From the NCBI GenBank assembly GCA_020851465.1, contig JADZCR010000006.1:186001-250000 (forward strand): a stretch of DNA of 64,000 nucleotides. The letters are read 5' to 3'. Below, one piece after another: positions 17,692-26,551 of the stretch. Below the pieces are notes generated by a model. The model did no database searches. It saw nothing but the letters and a program-made list of their open reading frames with translations, and was not told the origin of the DNA. The position numbers were made by a program, and so were the translations under genes. The DNA is from Phycisphaeraceae bacterium (lineage in GTDB: Bacteria; Planctomycetota; Phycisphaerae; Phycisphaerales; Phycisphaeraceae). The stretch's first letter is position 1. The number at the start of each line of letters is the position of its first letter.

Positions 17692-18465
17692 ATGTCAAAA
17701 GTTACTCGCAAGGTCGCCATGTGTCTGATGGCTCACCCGGACGACTGTGAAATTCTCGCGGCTGGGACGATGGCGCATCTCAAAGCCCGTGGTTGGGAAA
17801 TTCACATCGTCTCGATGACGCCCGGAGACTGCGGGTCGATGGATCAGGGGCCGGAGCAGATCGCCAAAATCCGCCGACAGGAAGGGGCAAACGCAGCCAA
17901 GGTCCTGGGCGCGACGTATCACTGCCTGGAATCGCGCGATCTGTATGTGACTTTTGATGAGGACACGCTTCGTCGTGCGACCAGCCTGACTCGGATGATC
18001 GCTCCGAGTGTGATGTTCACGCACAGCCTCCAATGCTACATGATGGACCACGAGGTCACCGCCCGCGTGGCACGTACGGCTTCGTTTGGTTACGCCATCC
18101 CTAATACCACCCCCGGACCCATCGCCAAAGGTTCCGGCGTGCCGTATCTCTACTATGCCGACACGCTTGAGGGGCTTGACTACTACGGCAACACGATCGA
18201 GCCATCGACTTTCGTCAACATCACCAGGACCATGGCCATCAAGACGAAGATGCTCAAGGAACACGCCTCGCAGCGTGAGTGGCTGATGAAGCATCACGGC
18301 ATGGATGAATACACACGTTCGATGCAGGCATGGGGTGAACGCCGCGGTCATCAGATCGGCGTGAAATATGCGGAAGCCTTCCGGCAGCATCGCGGCCACC
18401 CGTATCCGCATGACTGCATCCTGGCGAAAGAACTCGGCGACCTGGTCGTGGATCGGCATCCGTAA
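17692..18465 (+). CDS. PIG-L family deacetylase
   Basis: This 257-residue protein has the LmbE/PIG-L signature AHPDDCEILAAGT near residue 14, where His, Asp and Asp form part of the zinc site. A second metal-site histidine lies in MDHEVTARVARTA near residue 120. GAGG lies 8 nt before the ATG. These enzymes remove N-acetyl groups from sugars such as GlcNAc derivatives. The next gene, 85 bp downstream, encodes a NagB-like protein, so the pair may act on amino sugars. Confidence 0.88.
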   Translation: MSKVTRKVAMCLMAHPDDCEILAAGTMAHLKARGWEIHIVSMTPGDCGSMDQGPEQIAKIRRQEGANAAKVLGATYHCLESRDLYVTFDEDTLRRATSLTRMIAPSVMFTHSLQCYMMDHEVTARVARTASFGYAIPNTTPGPIAKGSGVPYLYYADTLEGLDYYGNTIEPSTFVNITRTMAIKTKMLKEHASQREWLMKHHGMDEYTRSMQAWGERRGHQIGVKYAEAFRQHRGHPYPHDCILAKELGDLVVDRHP

Positions 18466-18550
18466 TCAAACAGAACTTGTCGCAGCATCGGTTGACGTGT
18501 GTGTCATCCGATGCTGCCTGCCGCATGTTTACCTGCATCGAGGAACGCGA

Positions 18551-19513
18551 ATGAACTTTCTATCGACCCGTGAAGGCTCTTATGCCGGGCCGGTGTATCC
18601 CGCCGGCTGGGACTACGCAAAGATCGATCGCATCACAGCGAAGACCGGTCCGAGTGAGTTTGTGAAACGCCAATCGCACTGGCATAAGGGTTTTGAGCCG
18701 GTGATATGTGACGACACCTCCGGCGGCGCCGAGTCCATGAACGCGATGATGGGCTACGAGATTTTCGATGTCATTCGTCAGGCTGCCGCCGACAAGCGCG
18801 AGTTGGCGTTGATTCTGCCTGTCGGACCGATGGGCATGTACAAGTGGGCAGTCTATTTTTGTCGCAAGCACAATGTTTCCTGCCGACACGTACACGGGTT
18901 CAACATGGATGAGTGGTCGGATGCAGAGGGCAACTCCACGCCGCCCGATGCTCCGGGCAGCTTTCAGGGTGCGATGGAGGCTGCGTTTTATGGTCCGCTG
19001 GAAAAGCTCACGGTGCCCCGAACTCAGCGGAATTTTGCGACGAAGAAACTGCTGCCGACGTACCCCGACAAAATCGAACGGCTGCGAAAGCGGGGCGCAA
19101 AGCTCGTCGTGGTGTACGGCATCGGTCGAGCGTGTCACATCGCATTCTGGGAGCCGCACTTTGCCGGTGAATACGCCAGCATCAAACAATGGCGTAATGA
19201 TCCCTACCGTATCGCAGCCCAGCTTCACCCGTTGACGATCGAGCAGAACTCGCTGCACTCATTCGCCAGCCGAATGACACTCATTCCGTTGCGTGCCAAC
19301 TCGATCGGTCCCGGTCTATTTACTCATGCGGATTACTGCATCGGCGGAGCGGATGGCGCGCACGGTTCGCTTAACTGGCAGGGCCAGTCGGTCTGGATGA
19401 CGCTGCGATACGGGCCGGATACTTGGGTGCCCAGCTCATGGATGCCGACGATGCCCGGCCGCCTGTTCATCATTCGTAAGCTCGTCGGCCCGCTGGAGCC
19501 GGAGGCGAACTGA
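18551..19513 (+). CDS. glucosamine-6-phosphate deaminase-like protein, catalytic Asp missing
   Basis: This 320-residue protein starts at the ATG at 18551 (GAGGA 6-7 nt upstream). The NagB/6-phosphogluconolactonase fold is recognisable: PVGPMGMYKWA phosphate loop, FNMDEW (corresponding to E. coli NagB around Asp72), GIGRACHIAFWEP (corresponding to GVGNDGHIAFNEP), and a C-terminal GGADGAHGS. In the third motif Asp141 is replaced by Ala and the glycine by Cys, while the following His and Glu are kept. The protein may therefore be an isomerase without deaminase activity, an altered-substrate enzyme or a binding protein. It follows the PIG-L gene and is probably in the same operon. Confidence 0.85.
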   Translation: MNFLSTREGSYAGPVYPAGWDYAKIDRITAKTGPSEFVKRQSHWHKGFEPVICDDTSGGAESMNAMMGYEIFDVIRQAAADKRELALILPVGPMGMYKWAVYFCRKHNVSCRHVHGFNMDEWSDAEGNSTPPDAPGSFQGAMEAAFYGPLEKLTVPRTQRNFATKKLLPTYPDKIERLRKRGAKLVVVYGIGRACHIAFWEPHFAGEYASIKQWRNDPYRIAAQLHPLTIEQNSLHSFASRMTLIPLRANSIGPGLFTHADYCIGGADGAHGSLNWQGQSVWMTLRYGPDTWVPSSWMPTMPGRLFIIRKLVGPLEPEAN

Positions 19514-19595
19514 CACCTTCGTGTCAGGATCAACCGCCGCCGCTCGATCCTTGTCTGCACCGACGACAAAGCAACGCCCCCGGTGCGATTGCTCA

Positions 19596-22500
19596 CTACA
19601 CAGCGAAGTATTTTGCCTGCGGGTGATGGACAATGATCGCGCTTGTGGACTGTTCCGGATCGATCTGCCAGTTTTCCGTCAGCGTGCAGCCGATGCGTTC
19701 GGGCTTGATGAGACGGAACAGTTTTTCCTGGTCACTCATTTCGGGGCATGCGGGATAGCCGAAGCTGTAACGCGATCCACGGTAGCTCTGCGTGAAAAGC
19801 TCGCGGATATTCGGGCTGTCTTCGCCGGCAAAACCAAGCTCCTGACGAATACGTTTATGCCACAGCTCCGCGAGTGCTTCCGCGCATTCGACCCCCATGC
19901 CGTGCAGGTAGAGGTATTCCGAGTAGTTGTTGGCGTCGAAAAGTTTCCGCTCCCGTTTGGTGACCTCAGGCCCCATGCTGACACACGAGAGGGCCAGCAC
20001 GTCGCGCACACCCGATGATGCGGAACGGAAGAAGTCGCTGATGCACAGTCGCTTGCGGCTGCTTTGACGCGGAAACGTGAACCGCTCGATCGGGCGGTCG
20101 TGGTCCTGCGGATCGAACACGATCAGATCATCGCCCTCACTTCCCGCTGGGAAGTAGCCGTAAGTCACCCTGGGGCGGAGAATGTTTTCCTCTTTGCACT
20201 GTTTCTTGAGCCGTTCAAAGAGCGGTTCGATTTCATCCTCAAGCTGCGCTTCGTACTCAGCCTCGGATTGGCGTTGTTTCTTGAACTGCCATTGACCGCG
20301 GAAGAGTGCGACCTTGTTCACAAAGGGATAGATATCGTCGAGTCGGAGTCCTTCGACCACGCGGTCACCCCAGAAGGGCGGGACCGGAACGGGGGCTTCG
20401 CCCACCTCGCTCCGGACCGCTGCCGTCGCGCCATGCGGCACGCCGCAACCGCATCCCGCACCGACAGCGGATTCCGTCTCCGTCGGCTGCGATTTGGCAC
20501 GCTGTGCCGCCTCGACCTTTTCCTCCACAGCCTGACGCTTGTTGACTCGTTCCTCGATTTCACGGTTCAGCTCAGCGGACCTGCCGCTGACGAGATAGTC
20601 CATAAGGCGCAATCCCTCGAAGGCATCACGACCAAAATAGACCTGCCCTTTGTACGTCTGCCGCAAATCCGTTTCGCAGTAATGACGCGAGAGGGCCGCG
20701 CCGCCGAGGATGATCGGCACCGTGATGTTCTGCGTATTCAGCTCCTCGAGATTTTCCTTCATCACCCCGACGCTTTTAACCAGCAGCCCCGATAGGCCGA
20801 CCGCGTCGGCACCGACTTCCTTGACCTTTTCGATGATGCCGGAGATCGGCTGCTTGATGCCCAGGTTGAAGACCGTGTAGCCATTGTTGGTCAGGATGAT
20901 GTCTACGAGATTTTTGCCGATATCGTGAACATCGCCTTTGACCGTCGCGAGCACGAGCTTGCCTTTGGTCTGACCTTCGACCTTCTCCATGTACTGCTCG
21001 AGGTGGGCGACCGCCATCTTCATCACTTCAGCACTCTGGAGCACGAAGGGAAGCTGCATCTGACCGGAGCCGAACAGCTCACCGACGACTTTCATCCCGC
21101 CGAGCAGGTGATCGTTAATGATGTCGAGCGGCGAGTATTTTGCCCTCGCCTCTTCGAGCGTCTCGATCAGGTGTCGTTTTTCCCCGTCGATGATGTGCTG
21201 CTGAAGCCGCTCTTCGAGAGACAGAGACGCAGCAGCGGGCTTAGCGACTTTCTCCGATTGCTCCTGGTCGGGAAACAGATCTACAAAAATCTGGAGCGGA
21301 TCGCGCGTCTCGGTGCCGTCACGGAGTGTACGCGGAGCGTCCGGCCAGCGGTTGTAGATCAGGTCGAGAGCCGCATTCCACTGGATATCTTCGATTTTTG
21401 TTCGGGGCAGGATCTTGGAAACGTGAATGATCGCGCTGGACATTCCCGCCTGGATCAACTCGTGCATAAAGACGCTGTTGAGCACGACGCGGGCCGCGGG
21501 CTTGAGGCCGAAGCTCACGTTCGACAGACCGCAGGTGAGCTGGCAATCGGGAAGTTCTTTGACGATGCGGCGTGTCCCCTCGATGGTTTCGAGGGCACTG
21601 CGGCGATCCTTTTCCATACCCGTGCTGATGGGCAGCACGAGCGGGTCGAAGAACAGGTCCGCCGCTGCCAGGCCGTATTTCTTTGTCGCCAGATCAAACA
21701 TCCGTCGCGCGATGGCGAGTTTGCGATCGGCGGTGCGTGCCATGGCTTCTTCCTTGTCCTCGTCGATCGTGCCGAGCACCAGGGCTGCGCCGTAGGTTTT
21801 CGCCAGCTTGCACATATGAGCAAATTTTTCTTCGCCGTCTTCCAGGTTCGCGGAGTTAATGATGCACTTGCCCGCAGCAAGCCGCAGACCAGCTTCGATG
21901 GTCTTGGGTTGTGTGGAGTCGAGCATCAGCGGCACGTTTACCTGTCGAACGAACCGTTTGACGATTTCCGCCATATCCCGCGCGTTATCGCGGCCGGCGT
22001 AGTCCACGTTGACATCGATGACGTGCGATCCTTCACGCACCTGCTCCTTGGCGAGGCTTACCATGCCGTCCCAGTCTTCGTTTTCGAGCAGCTTCTTGAA
22101 CGCACGCGATCCTGAAGCATTGGTCCGCTCGCCGATGTTGAGAATCGACGTGTCCTGACGGAACTCAGTCGCAGAAAACAGCGACGTGCAGGCGGGCTTG
22201 AACAGCTCTTTAGTGATGCGGGTCGGTTTGCGTCCGCTGACGGACTGCACCAGCAGTCGGATGTGCTCAGGTGTCGTACCGCAGCATCCGCCGACGATAT
22301 TCACCCCGTCGTGTTCCACATATCGTGTCAACGCTTCGGCGAACGGCTGCGGCTGGAGAGGGAAGCTCGCTTTGCCATCGAGGAGTACGGGCAGCCCCGC
22401 ATTGGGTAACACGCTGATGAGCTTTGGCCACTGCTTGCCCAAAAAGTGAACATGTTCAGCCATCTCCGTCGGGCCGGTGGCGCAGTTCATCCCCAGTGAA

Positions 22501-23162
22501 AGAATCGGGAAGCCCGCCAGCGCAGCAGCCGCACCGGCGATCTCCGTACCCAGCAGCATCGTGCCGGTCGTCTCGATGGTGACCTGCACCATGATGGGGA
22601 TGTCGTCGGTGGTCTTGCCGCGATCCGCCAGTGCTGCGAGGCAGGCATTGATCGTGCATTTAATCTGGAGCAGATCCTGTGTGGTTTCGATGAGCAGGGC
22701 ATCCACGCCGCCGTCGATTAGCCCGCGTACCTGTTCACGGTAGCTGTCGAGCATTTCATCCCAGGTGGTGTTACCCAGCGTGATGAGTTTGGTACCCGGG
22801 CCGATGGAGCCAATGACAAAACGCGGCCGATCGGGTGTTGCATACTTGTCGCATGCGGCTCGAGCGATCTGCGCAGCTTTGACATTGATTTCATGGATGC
22901 GGTCAACAAAGTCGAACTCAGCGAGCACGAGCTTGTTACCGCCGAAGGTATTTGTTTCGACGGCATCGGCACCGACGGCCAGGAACGACTCATGGATGCC
23001 CTGAATCACATCGGGGCGGGTGAGGTTCAGGGCTTCCGGGCAGTTTTCCCGACCCAGATAATCGCTCTCCAATGAAAGCGGGATCGCGTGGATGGCGGTA
23101 CCCATGGCCCCATCGAATACCAGAACTCGTCGCTGAAGCTCGTCTGTAAATCTGCTCGGCAT
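19596..23162 (-). CDS. metH: cobalamin-dependent methionine synthase
   Basis: This 1188-residue, full-length MetH has all four modules in order. The homocysteine domain has zinc cysteines C227 and C293-C294 (GGCCGTTPEH), and the folate (pterin-binding) domain contains NIGERTNASGS. The cobalamin cap and binding domain has the DVHDIGKN motif near residue 740, whose His ligates cobalt. The C-terminal AdoMet reactivation domain contains RVTYGYFPAGSEG and RYSFGYPACPE. It makes methionine from homocysteine using methyl-tetrahydrofolate. It is convergent with the NagB-like gene. The upstream region shows no cobalamin or SAM riboswitch that I can recognise. Confidence 0.97.
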   Translation of the reverse strand: MPSRFTDELQRRVLVFDGAMGTAIHAIPLSLESDYLGRENCPEALNLTRPDVIQGIHESFLAVGADAVETNTFGGNKLVLAEFDFVDRIHEINVKAAQIARAACDKYATPDRPRFVIGSIGPGTKLITLGNTTWDEMLDSYREQVRGLIDGGVDALLIETTQDLLQIKCTINACLAALADRGKTTDDIPIMVQVTIETTGTMLLGTEIAGAAAALAGFPILSLGMNCATGPTEMAEHVHFLGKQWPKLISVLPNAGLPVLLDGKASFPLQPQPFAEALTRYVEHDGVNIVGGCCGTTPEHIRLLVQSVSGRKPTRITKELFKPACTSLFSATEFRQDTSILNIGERTNASGSRAFKKLLENEDWDGMVSLAKEQVREGSHVIDVNVDYAGRDNARDMAEIVKRFVRQVNVPLMLDSTQPKTIEAGLRLAAGKCIINSANLEDGEEKFAHMCKLAKTYGAALVLGTIDEDKEEAMARTADRKLAIARRMFDLATKKYGLAAADLFFDPLVLPISTGMEKDRRSALETIEGTRRIVKELPDCQLTCGLSNVSFGLKPAARVVLNSVFMHELIQAGMSSAIIHVSKILPRTKIEDIQWNAALDLIYNRWPDAPRTLRDGTETRDPLQIFVDLFPDQEQSEKVAKPAAASLSLEERLQQHIIDGEKRHLIETLEEARAKYSPLDIINDHLLGGMKVVGELFGSGQMQLPFVLQSAEVMKMAVAHLEQYMEKVEGQTKGKLVLATVKGDVHDIGKNLVDIILTNNGYTVFNLGIKQPISGIIEKVKEVGADAVGLSGLLVKSVGVMKENLEELNTQNITVPIILGGAALSRHYCETDLRQTYKGQVYFGRDAFEGLRLMDYLVSGRSAELNREIEERVNKRQAVEEKVEAAQRAKSQPTETESAVGAGCGCGVPHGATAAVRSEVGEAPVPVPPFWGDRVVEGLRLDDIYPFVNKVALFRGQWQFKKQRQSEAEYEAQLEDEIEPLFERLKKQCKEENILRPRVTYGYFPAGSEGDDLIVFDPQDHDRPIERFTFPRQSSRKRLCISDFFRSASSGVRDVLALSCVSMGPEVTKRERKLFDANNYSEYLYLHGMGVECAEALAELWHKRIRQELGFAGEDSPNIRELFTQSYRGSRYSFGYPACPEMSDQEKLFRLIKPERIGCTLTENWQIDPEQSTSAIIVHHPQAKYFAV

Positions 23163-23392
23163 GACAAAAAACCGTCCTTTTCAACGTAAATGATGGTGGA
23201 CACAATCCATCCATTGATCCGGATAATAGGATGATAGCCCTGACAACCCGGGATTGCCAACTCCGAAATGAAAATGCTCTTCCAACCATCGGGCGTATCT
23301 CGCCGATAGCTGTTATCTGTCGATGAGACAACAATCAATCGTCGGTTGGTCCGTGGCAGGGCATACGGTCTGCCTGACATGAAGGAATACGC

Positions 23393-24280
23393 ATGGATTG
23401 GTGGCAGGCTCTGATACTTGGAATCGTCGAAGGTGCGACCGAGTATCTGCCCGTCAGCTCGACCGGCCACCTGATCGTCGCTATGCGCGCCATCGGACTG
23501 GAGAAAACTCAAGCTACGGATGCTTACGCCATCTGCATCCAGAGCGGCGCGATCCTTGCCGTGCTCGGTTTGTACCGCGCGAGGTTCCGGCAAATGGCCA
23601 AGGGGCTATTGGGCCGTGATCGTCAAGGCCGTGAGCTGGCACTCAACCTCACCATTTCATTCGGTATTACCGGCGTGCTGGGGTTGGCCTTCAGCCACTG
23701 GATCGAGAAACACCTGTTTCTCGTCAGTTATGTGGTGATGGCCTGGTTAGTCGGCGGGCTTGCCATTCTGCTGGTGGCGTGGTCAAAACAGGGACGACCC
23801 GGGCGAGTCGGTTTTGATCTCGACACGCTGGGGTGGAAGCAGGCTGCTGTCATCGGTCTGGCGCAGGCGTTGGCGATGTGGCCGGGAACCAGCCGTAGTC
23901 TGATTACCATCGCAGCCGGCCTGATGCTGGGAATGAGCATTGGTGCAGCGGTGGAGTTCAGCTTTTTGCTTGGTGTCGTCACGCTGCTGGCGGCTGGTGC
24001 GCTTAAGGCTTACCAATCCGGTCCGCTCATCATGGACATGGGGCTGACCAACGTCTTGATCGGCATCATCGTTGCCGCCCTTGCCGCCTGGATTTCAATC
24101 AAGTGGATGGTCAGCTACCTGCGCCGACATGGGCTGGCGATATTCGGGTATTACCGGATTGCCATCGGCGTGGTGGTGGGGCTGCTGGTCATCAGCGGGT
24201 GGCTGCCTGACCAGATCAAATCCACGAAGGTATCCGTTCCGCCCAGAGCAATCGAGGTCACGGCTCCAGCAGTACCTTGA
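23393..24280 (+). CDS. uppP: undecaprenyl-diphosphatase UppP (BacA)
   Basis: This 295-residue polytopic membrane protein starts with MDWWQALILGIVEGATEYLPVSSTGHL, the classical BacA signature with the catalytic Glu-rich and PVSSTGH segments. The second active-site loop (MWPGTSRSLITI) follows near residue 163. AAGGA lies about 6 nt before the ATG. The enzyme recycles undecaprenyl diphosphate for cell-wall and polysaccharide synthesis. Its last 23 bp overlap the end of the convergent alcohol dehydrogenase gene. Confidence 0.95.
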   Translation: MDWWQALILGIVEGATEYLPVSSTGHLIVAMRAIGLEKTQATDAYAICIQSGAILAVLGLYRARFRQMAKGLLGRDRQGRELALNLTISFGITGVLGLAFSHWIEKHLFLVSYVVMAWLVGGLAILLVAWSKQGRPGRVGFDLDTLGWKQAAVIGLAQALAMWPGTSRSLITIAAGLMLGMSIGAAVEFSFLLGVVTLLAAGALKAYQSGPLIMDMGLTNVLIGIIVAALAAWISIKWMVSYLRRHGLAIFGYYRIAIGVVVGLLVISGWLPDQIKSTKVSVPPRAIEVTAPAVP

Positions 24281-25244
24281 TGACTCCGGGACTCCGCGCG
24301 GCACGCAGCGCATCAACTCCATCAGCGAGCTTCATGCGCCGACTGATGAGGCTCAGCACGTCAATTTTCTGGGTAGCCAGCGCAGTCAACGCCTCGCCGA
24401 ACGGCCCGCAGCGGCTGCCGATGACCTGAATCTCGTTGATGACCAGCGGCGAGAGATCGACCGGTGCTTTTGCGCTTTGCTCCGGCGCGACGGTGGTCTT
24501 CATGACAATTTTCCCGCGCGGCCGGACCATTTTCATCGCGGTGGGCAGACCGCTGGCTGAACCGGTGCAATCAACGACGATGTCCTGATCGGCTCGCAGA
24601 CCGACATCATCCAGCACGCGGTGCTTGACGCCCCATTTCTCACATAGCGCGAGTTTTTCCGGGTGCTTGCCTACGAGTCGAACCGTCGCGTTGAGCTGGC
24701 TCATCACCTGTGCGCAGAGCAGACCCAACCGACCATCACCGAGCACGGTGATGAAGGGTCGCCCCTCGATCGTGAGTTGCCGGATGATCTGATAGGCAGC
24801 CGCGAGCGGTTCGGTGAATACCGCGCGGTCGTCGTCGATGGAGTCAGGGACTGCCAGCAGATTCTGGGCCGGAAGGGTGAATCGCTGCGCGAAGCAGCCG
24901 TCGCGCCCGGCGATACCAAGTACCGTCCGGTCGCGGCAATGTTCGCGCAGGCCGGCCTTGCACATATCGCATTTACCGCAGATGCAGTTGATCGTGCCTA
25001 CGACCCGCTTGCCCGTCCACTGACGGGCGACCTTTGCATCGCGGGTGTTGACCTCTTCAACCACACCCACAAACTCATGACCAAGGACGCCCTTGAAACC
25101 CATATACCCGCGGCAAAGCTCCAGATCGGTCGCACAGACACCCATGCGGGTCGGCCGGATCACCGCTTCCCCCGGCGCGGGACGGGGATCCGCATGGGTG
25201 GGTTGGAAGCGGGCGTTTTGTCCGTCGAAAACCAGTGCGTGCAA
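24258..25244 (-). CDS. zinc-containing alcohol dehydrogenase family (MDR) protein
   Basis: This 328-residue protein starts with TTG at 25244, supported by GGAGGA 6 nt upstream. The MDR fold is evident: a catalytic zinc Cys in MGVCATDLE, GHEFVGVVEE with the zinc His/Glu, four structural zinc cysteines in CICGKCDMCKAGLREHC, and a nucleotide-binding GDGRLGLLCAQV loop. Sorbitol/threonine-type dehydrogenases are the closest style, but the substrate cannot be told. Its 3' end overlaps the uppP 3' end. Confidence 0.9.
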   Translation of the reverse strand: MHALVFDGQNARFQPTHADPRPAPGEAVIRPTRMGVCATDLELCRGYMGFKGVLGHEFVGVVEEVNTRDAKVARQWTGKRVVGTINCICGKCDMCKAGLREHCRDRTVLGIAGRDGCFAQRFTLPAQNLLAVPDSIDDDRAVFTEPLAAAYQIIRQLTIEGRPFITVLGDGRLGLLCAQVMSQLNATVRLVGKHPEKLALCEKWGVKHRVLDDVGLRADQDIVVDCTGSASGLPTAMKMVRPRGKIVMKTTVAPEQSAKAPVDLSPLVINEIQVIGSRCGPFGEALTALATQKIDVLSLISRRMKLADGVDALRAARSPGVIKVLLEP

Positions 25245-25378
25245 GTGGATTCCTCCGATTCGTCTTTATCGGTCGAACGAGGCGGAGCGATAAACGAAAA
25301 GGTGCAGTGGAAGTTCAGGCGTTTTGGGATTTGACCGGATTGCGTCCTGTCTGTTCTCTCTTTCCGGTGAGACGCCGT

Positions 25379-25384
25379 TAAACT
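25379..25384 (+). promoter_or_regulatory. -10 box directly upstream of nadK (leaderless candidate)
   Basis: TAAACT ends exactly 6 nt before the nadK ATG and no Shine-Dalgarno sequence is present, so transcription may begin at the start codon. The -35 region is poor. Confidence 0.4.
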
Positions 25385-25390
25385 GTTCGC

Positions 25391-26293
25391 ATGTTGCGAC
25401 CGCGTGTTCTCATCCTTGCAAATCGTCGAAAGCCCGCAGTGGTCGATGCGCTCGAGGGCTTTCGTCCGTGGCTATCGGCTCATGCGGAAGTTGTGGGCGA
25501 GCCGGACATCACTTTGCTGACGCGCGAGACGGCATCCGCGATGCCTCATGCCGACCTGGCGCTGGTGCTGGGCGGTGACGGCACGCTGTTAGCGCAGGCG
25601 CGTAACGTCATCGACCTGGGATTGCCCATCCTTGGGGTGAACTTCGGCAAACTCGGTTTTCTTGCGGAGTACAGTCTGGATGATCTTCGCCGACACTGGG
25701 ATGAAGTAGCGGCGGGGCGTGTCCGGCGGACGAATCGTGTGGTACTCGATGTCGCGGTCCACGAAGCGGACGCCGTCATCAACGCCAGCGGATCATCCGC
25801 CAAGCCGTCATCGGAGTTTATTGCGGTGAACGATGCGGTGATTACCGCCGGCCAGCCGTTCCGCATGATCGAGCTGGAAATGACGATTGATCCCGGATCG
25901 AGGCCCGGTCTGGACGGGGCGACGACGTTTACCGGCGACGGATTGATCGTCTCGACTCCCAGCGGCTCGACCGCCTACAACCTCGCAGCGGGCGGCGCAA
26001 TCGTCAGCCCTGATCTGGATGCGTTTTGTCTCACGCCGATTTGTCCGCACACGCTGGCGTTTCGACCGCTGGTGATCAGTGCTGCGACCCCCGTCCTGAT
26101 TCGTGTGAACCGCGCCAACGAGGGCACCACGCTGGTGATCGATGGCCAGCTCCCGCTGACTCTGAAAGCCGGACAGCAGATATTCCTTCGCCGCTATACC
26201 CGATCACTGGTACTGATTCATAACCCGGAACTGAGCTACTGGAAGATGCTGGCCAAAAAGATGCACTGGGCAGCACGTCCTCGCAGCACGTGA
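25391..26293 (+). CDS. nadK: NAD kinase
   Basis: This 300-residue protein has the NAD kinase signature GGDGTLLAQARN, followed by GVNFGKLGFLAEY and the second conserved block FTGDGLIVSTPSGSTAYNLAAGG. The C-terminal VIDGQ is also present. The enzyme phosphorylates NAD to NADP using ATP or polyphosphate. The gene stands between an alcohol dehydrogenase and sppA, with no evident operon. No ribosome site precedes the ATG. Confidence 0.96.
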   Translation: MLRPRVLILANRRKPAVVDALEGFRPWLSAHAEVVGEPDITLLTRETASAMPHADLALVLGGDGTLLAQARNVIDLGLPILGVNFGKLGFLAEYSLDDLRRHWDEVAAGRVRRTNRVVLDVAVHEADAVINASGSSAKPSSEFIAVNDAVITAGQPFRMIELEMTIDPGSRPGLDGATTFTGDGLIVSTPSGSTAYNLAAGGAIVSPDLDAFCLTPICPHTLAFRPLVISAATPVLIRVNRANEGTTLVIDGQLPLTLKAGQQIFLRRYTRSLVLIHNPELSYWKMLAKKMHWAARPRST

Positions 26294-26551
26294 AGTCTTC
26301 GTATCCGAATCATCGTGAATGATGTAAGTGGGAGCGATTGCCCGCGAGTTGGACCGTTCCCGGCAGCATCGCGCCGCAGTCGATTTTCTCCTCACGCAGC
26401 CACCTGTGGTGCACTGGTGATAAACAAGTCACTAGCTGCTTCAATGTAAACCGCTGCCTGGCGGTTATAGCTCGAAAAACTGACGAGAGACGAACCCTAT
26501 CTTTCCCGGCTATCCTTAGGGTTCTTCTCACCTGTTCATACGGAGTCCATC

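Noticed and set aside
23163..23392. Possible cobalamin, SAM or SAH riboswitch upstream of metH
   Set aside because: I looked for the conserved riboswitch boxes on the minus strand and found none. Only a small hairpin (ATCGG...CCGAT) is present.
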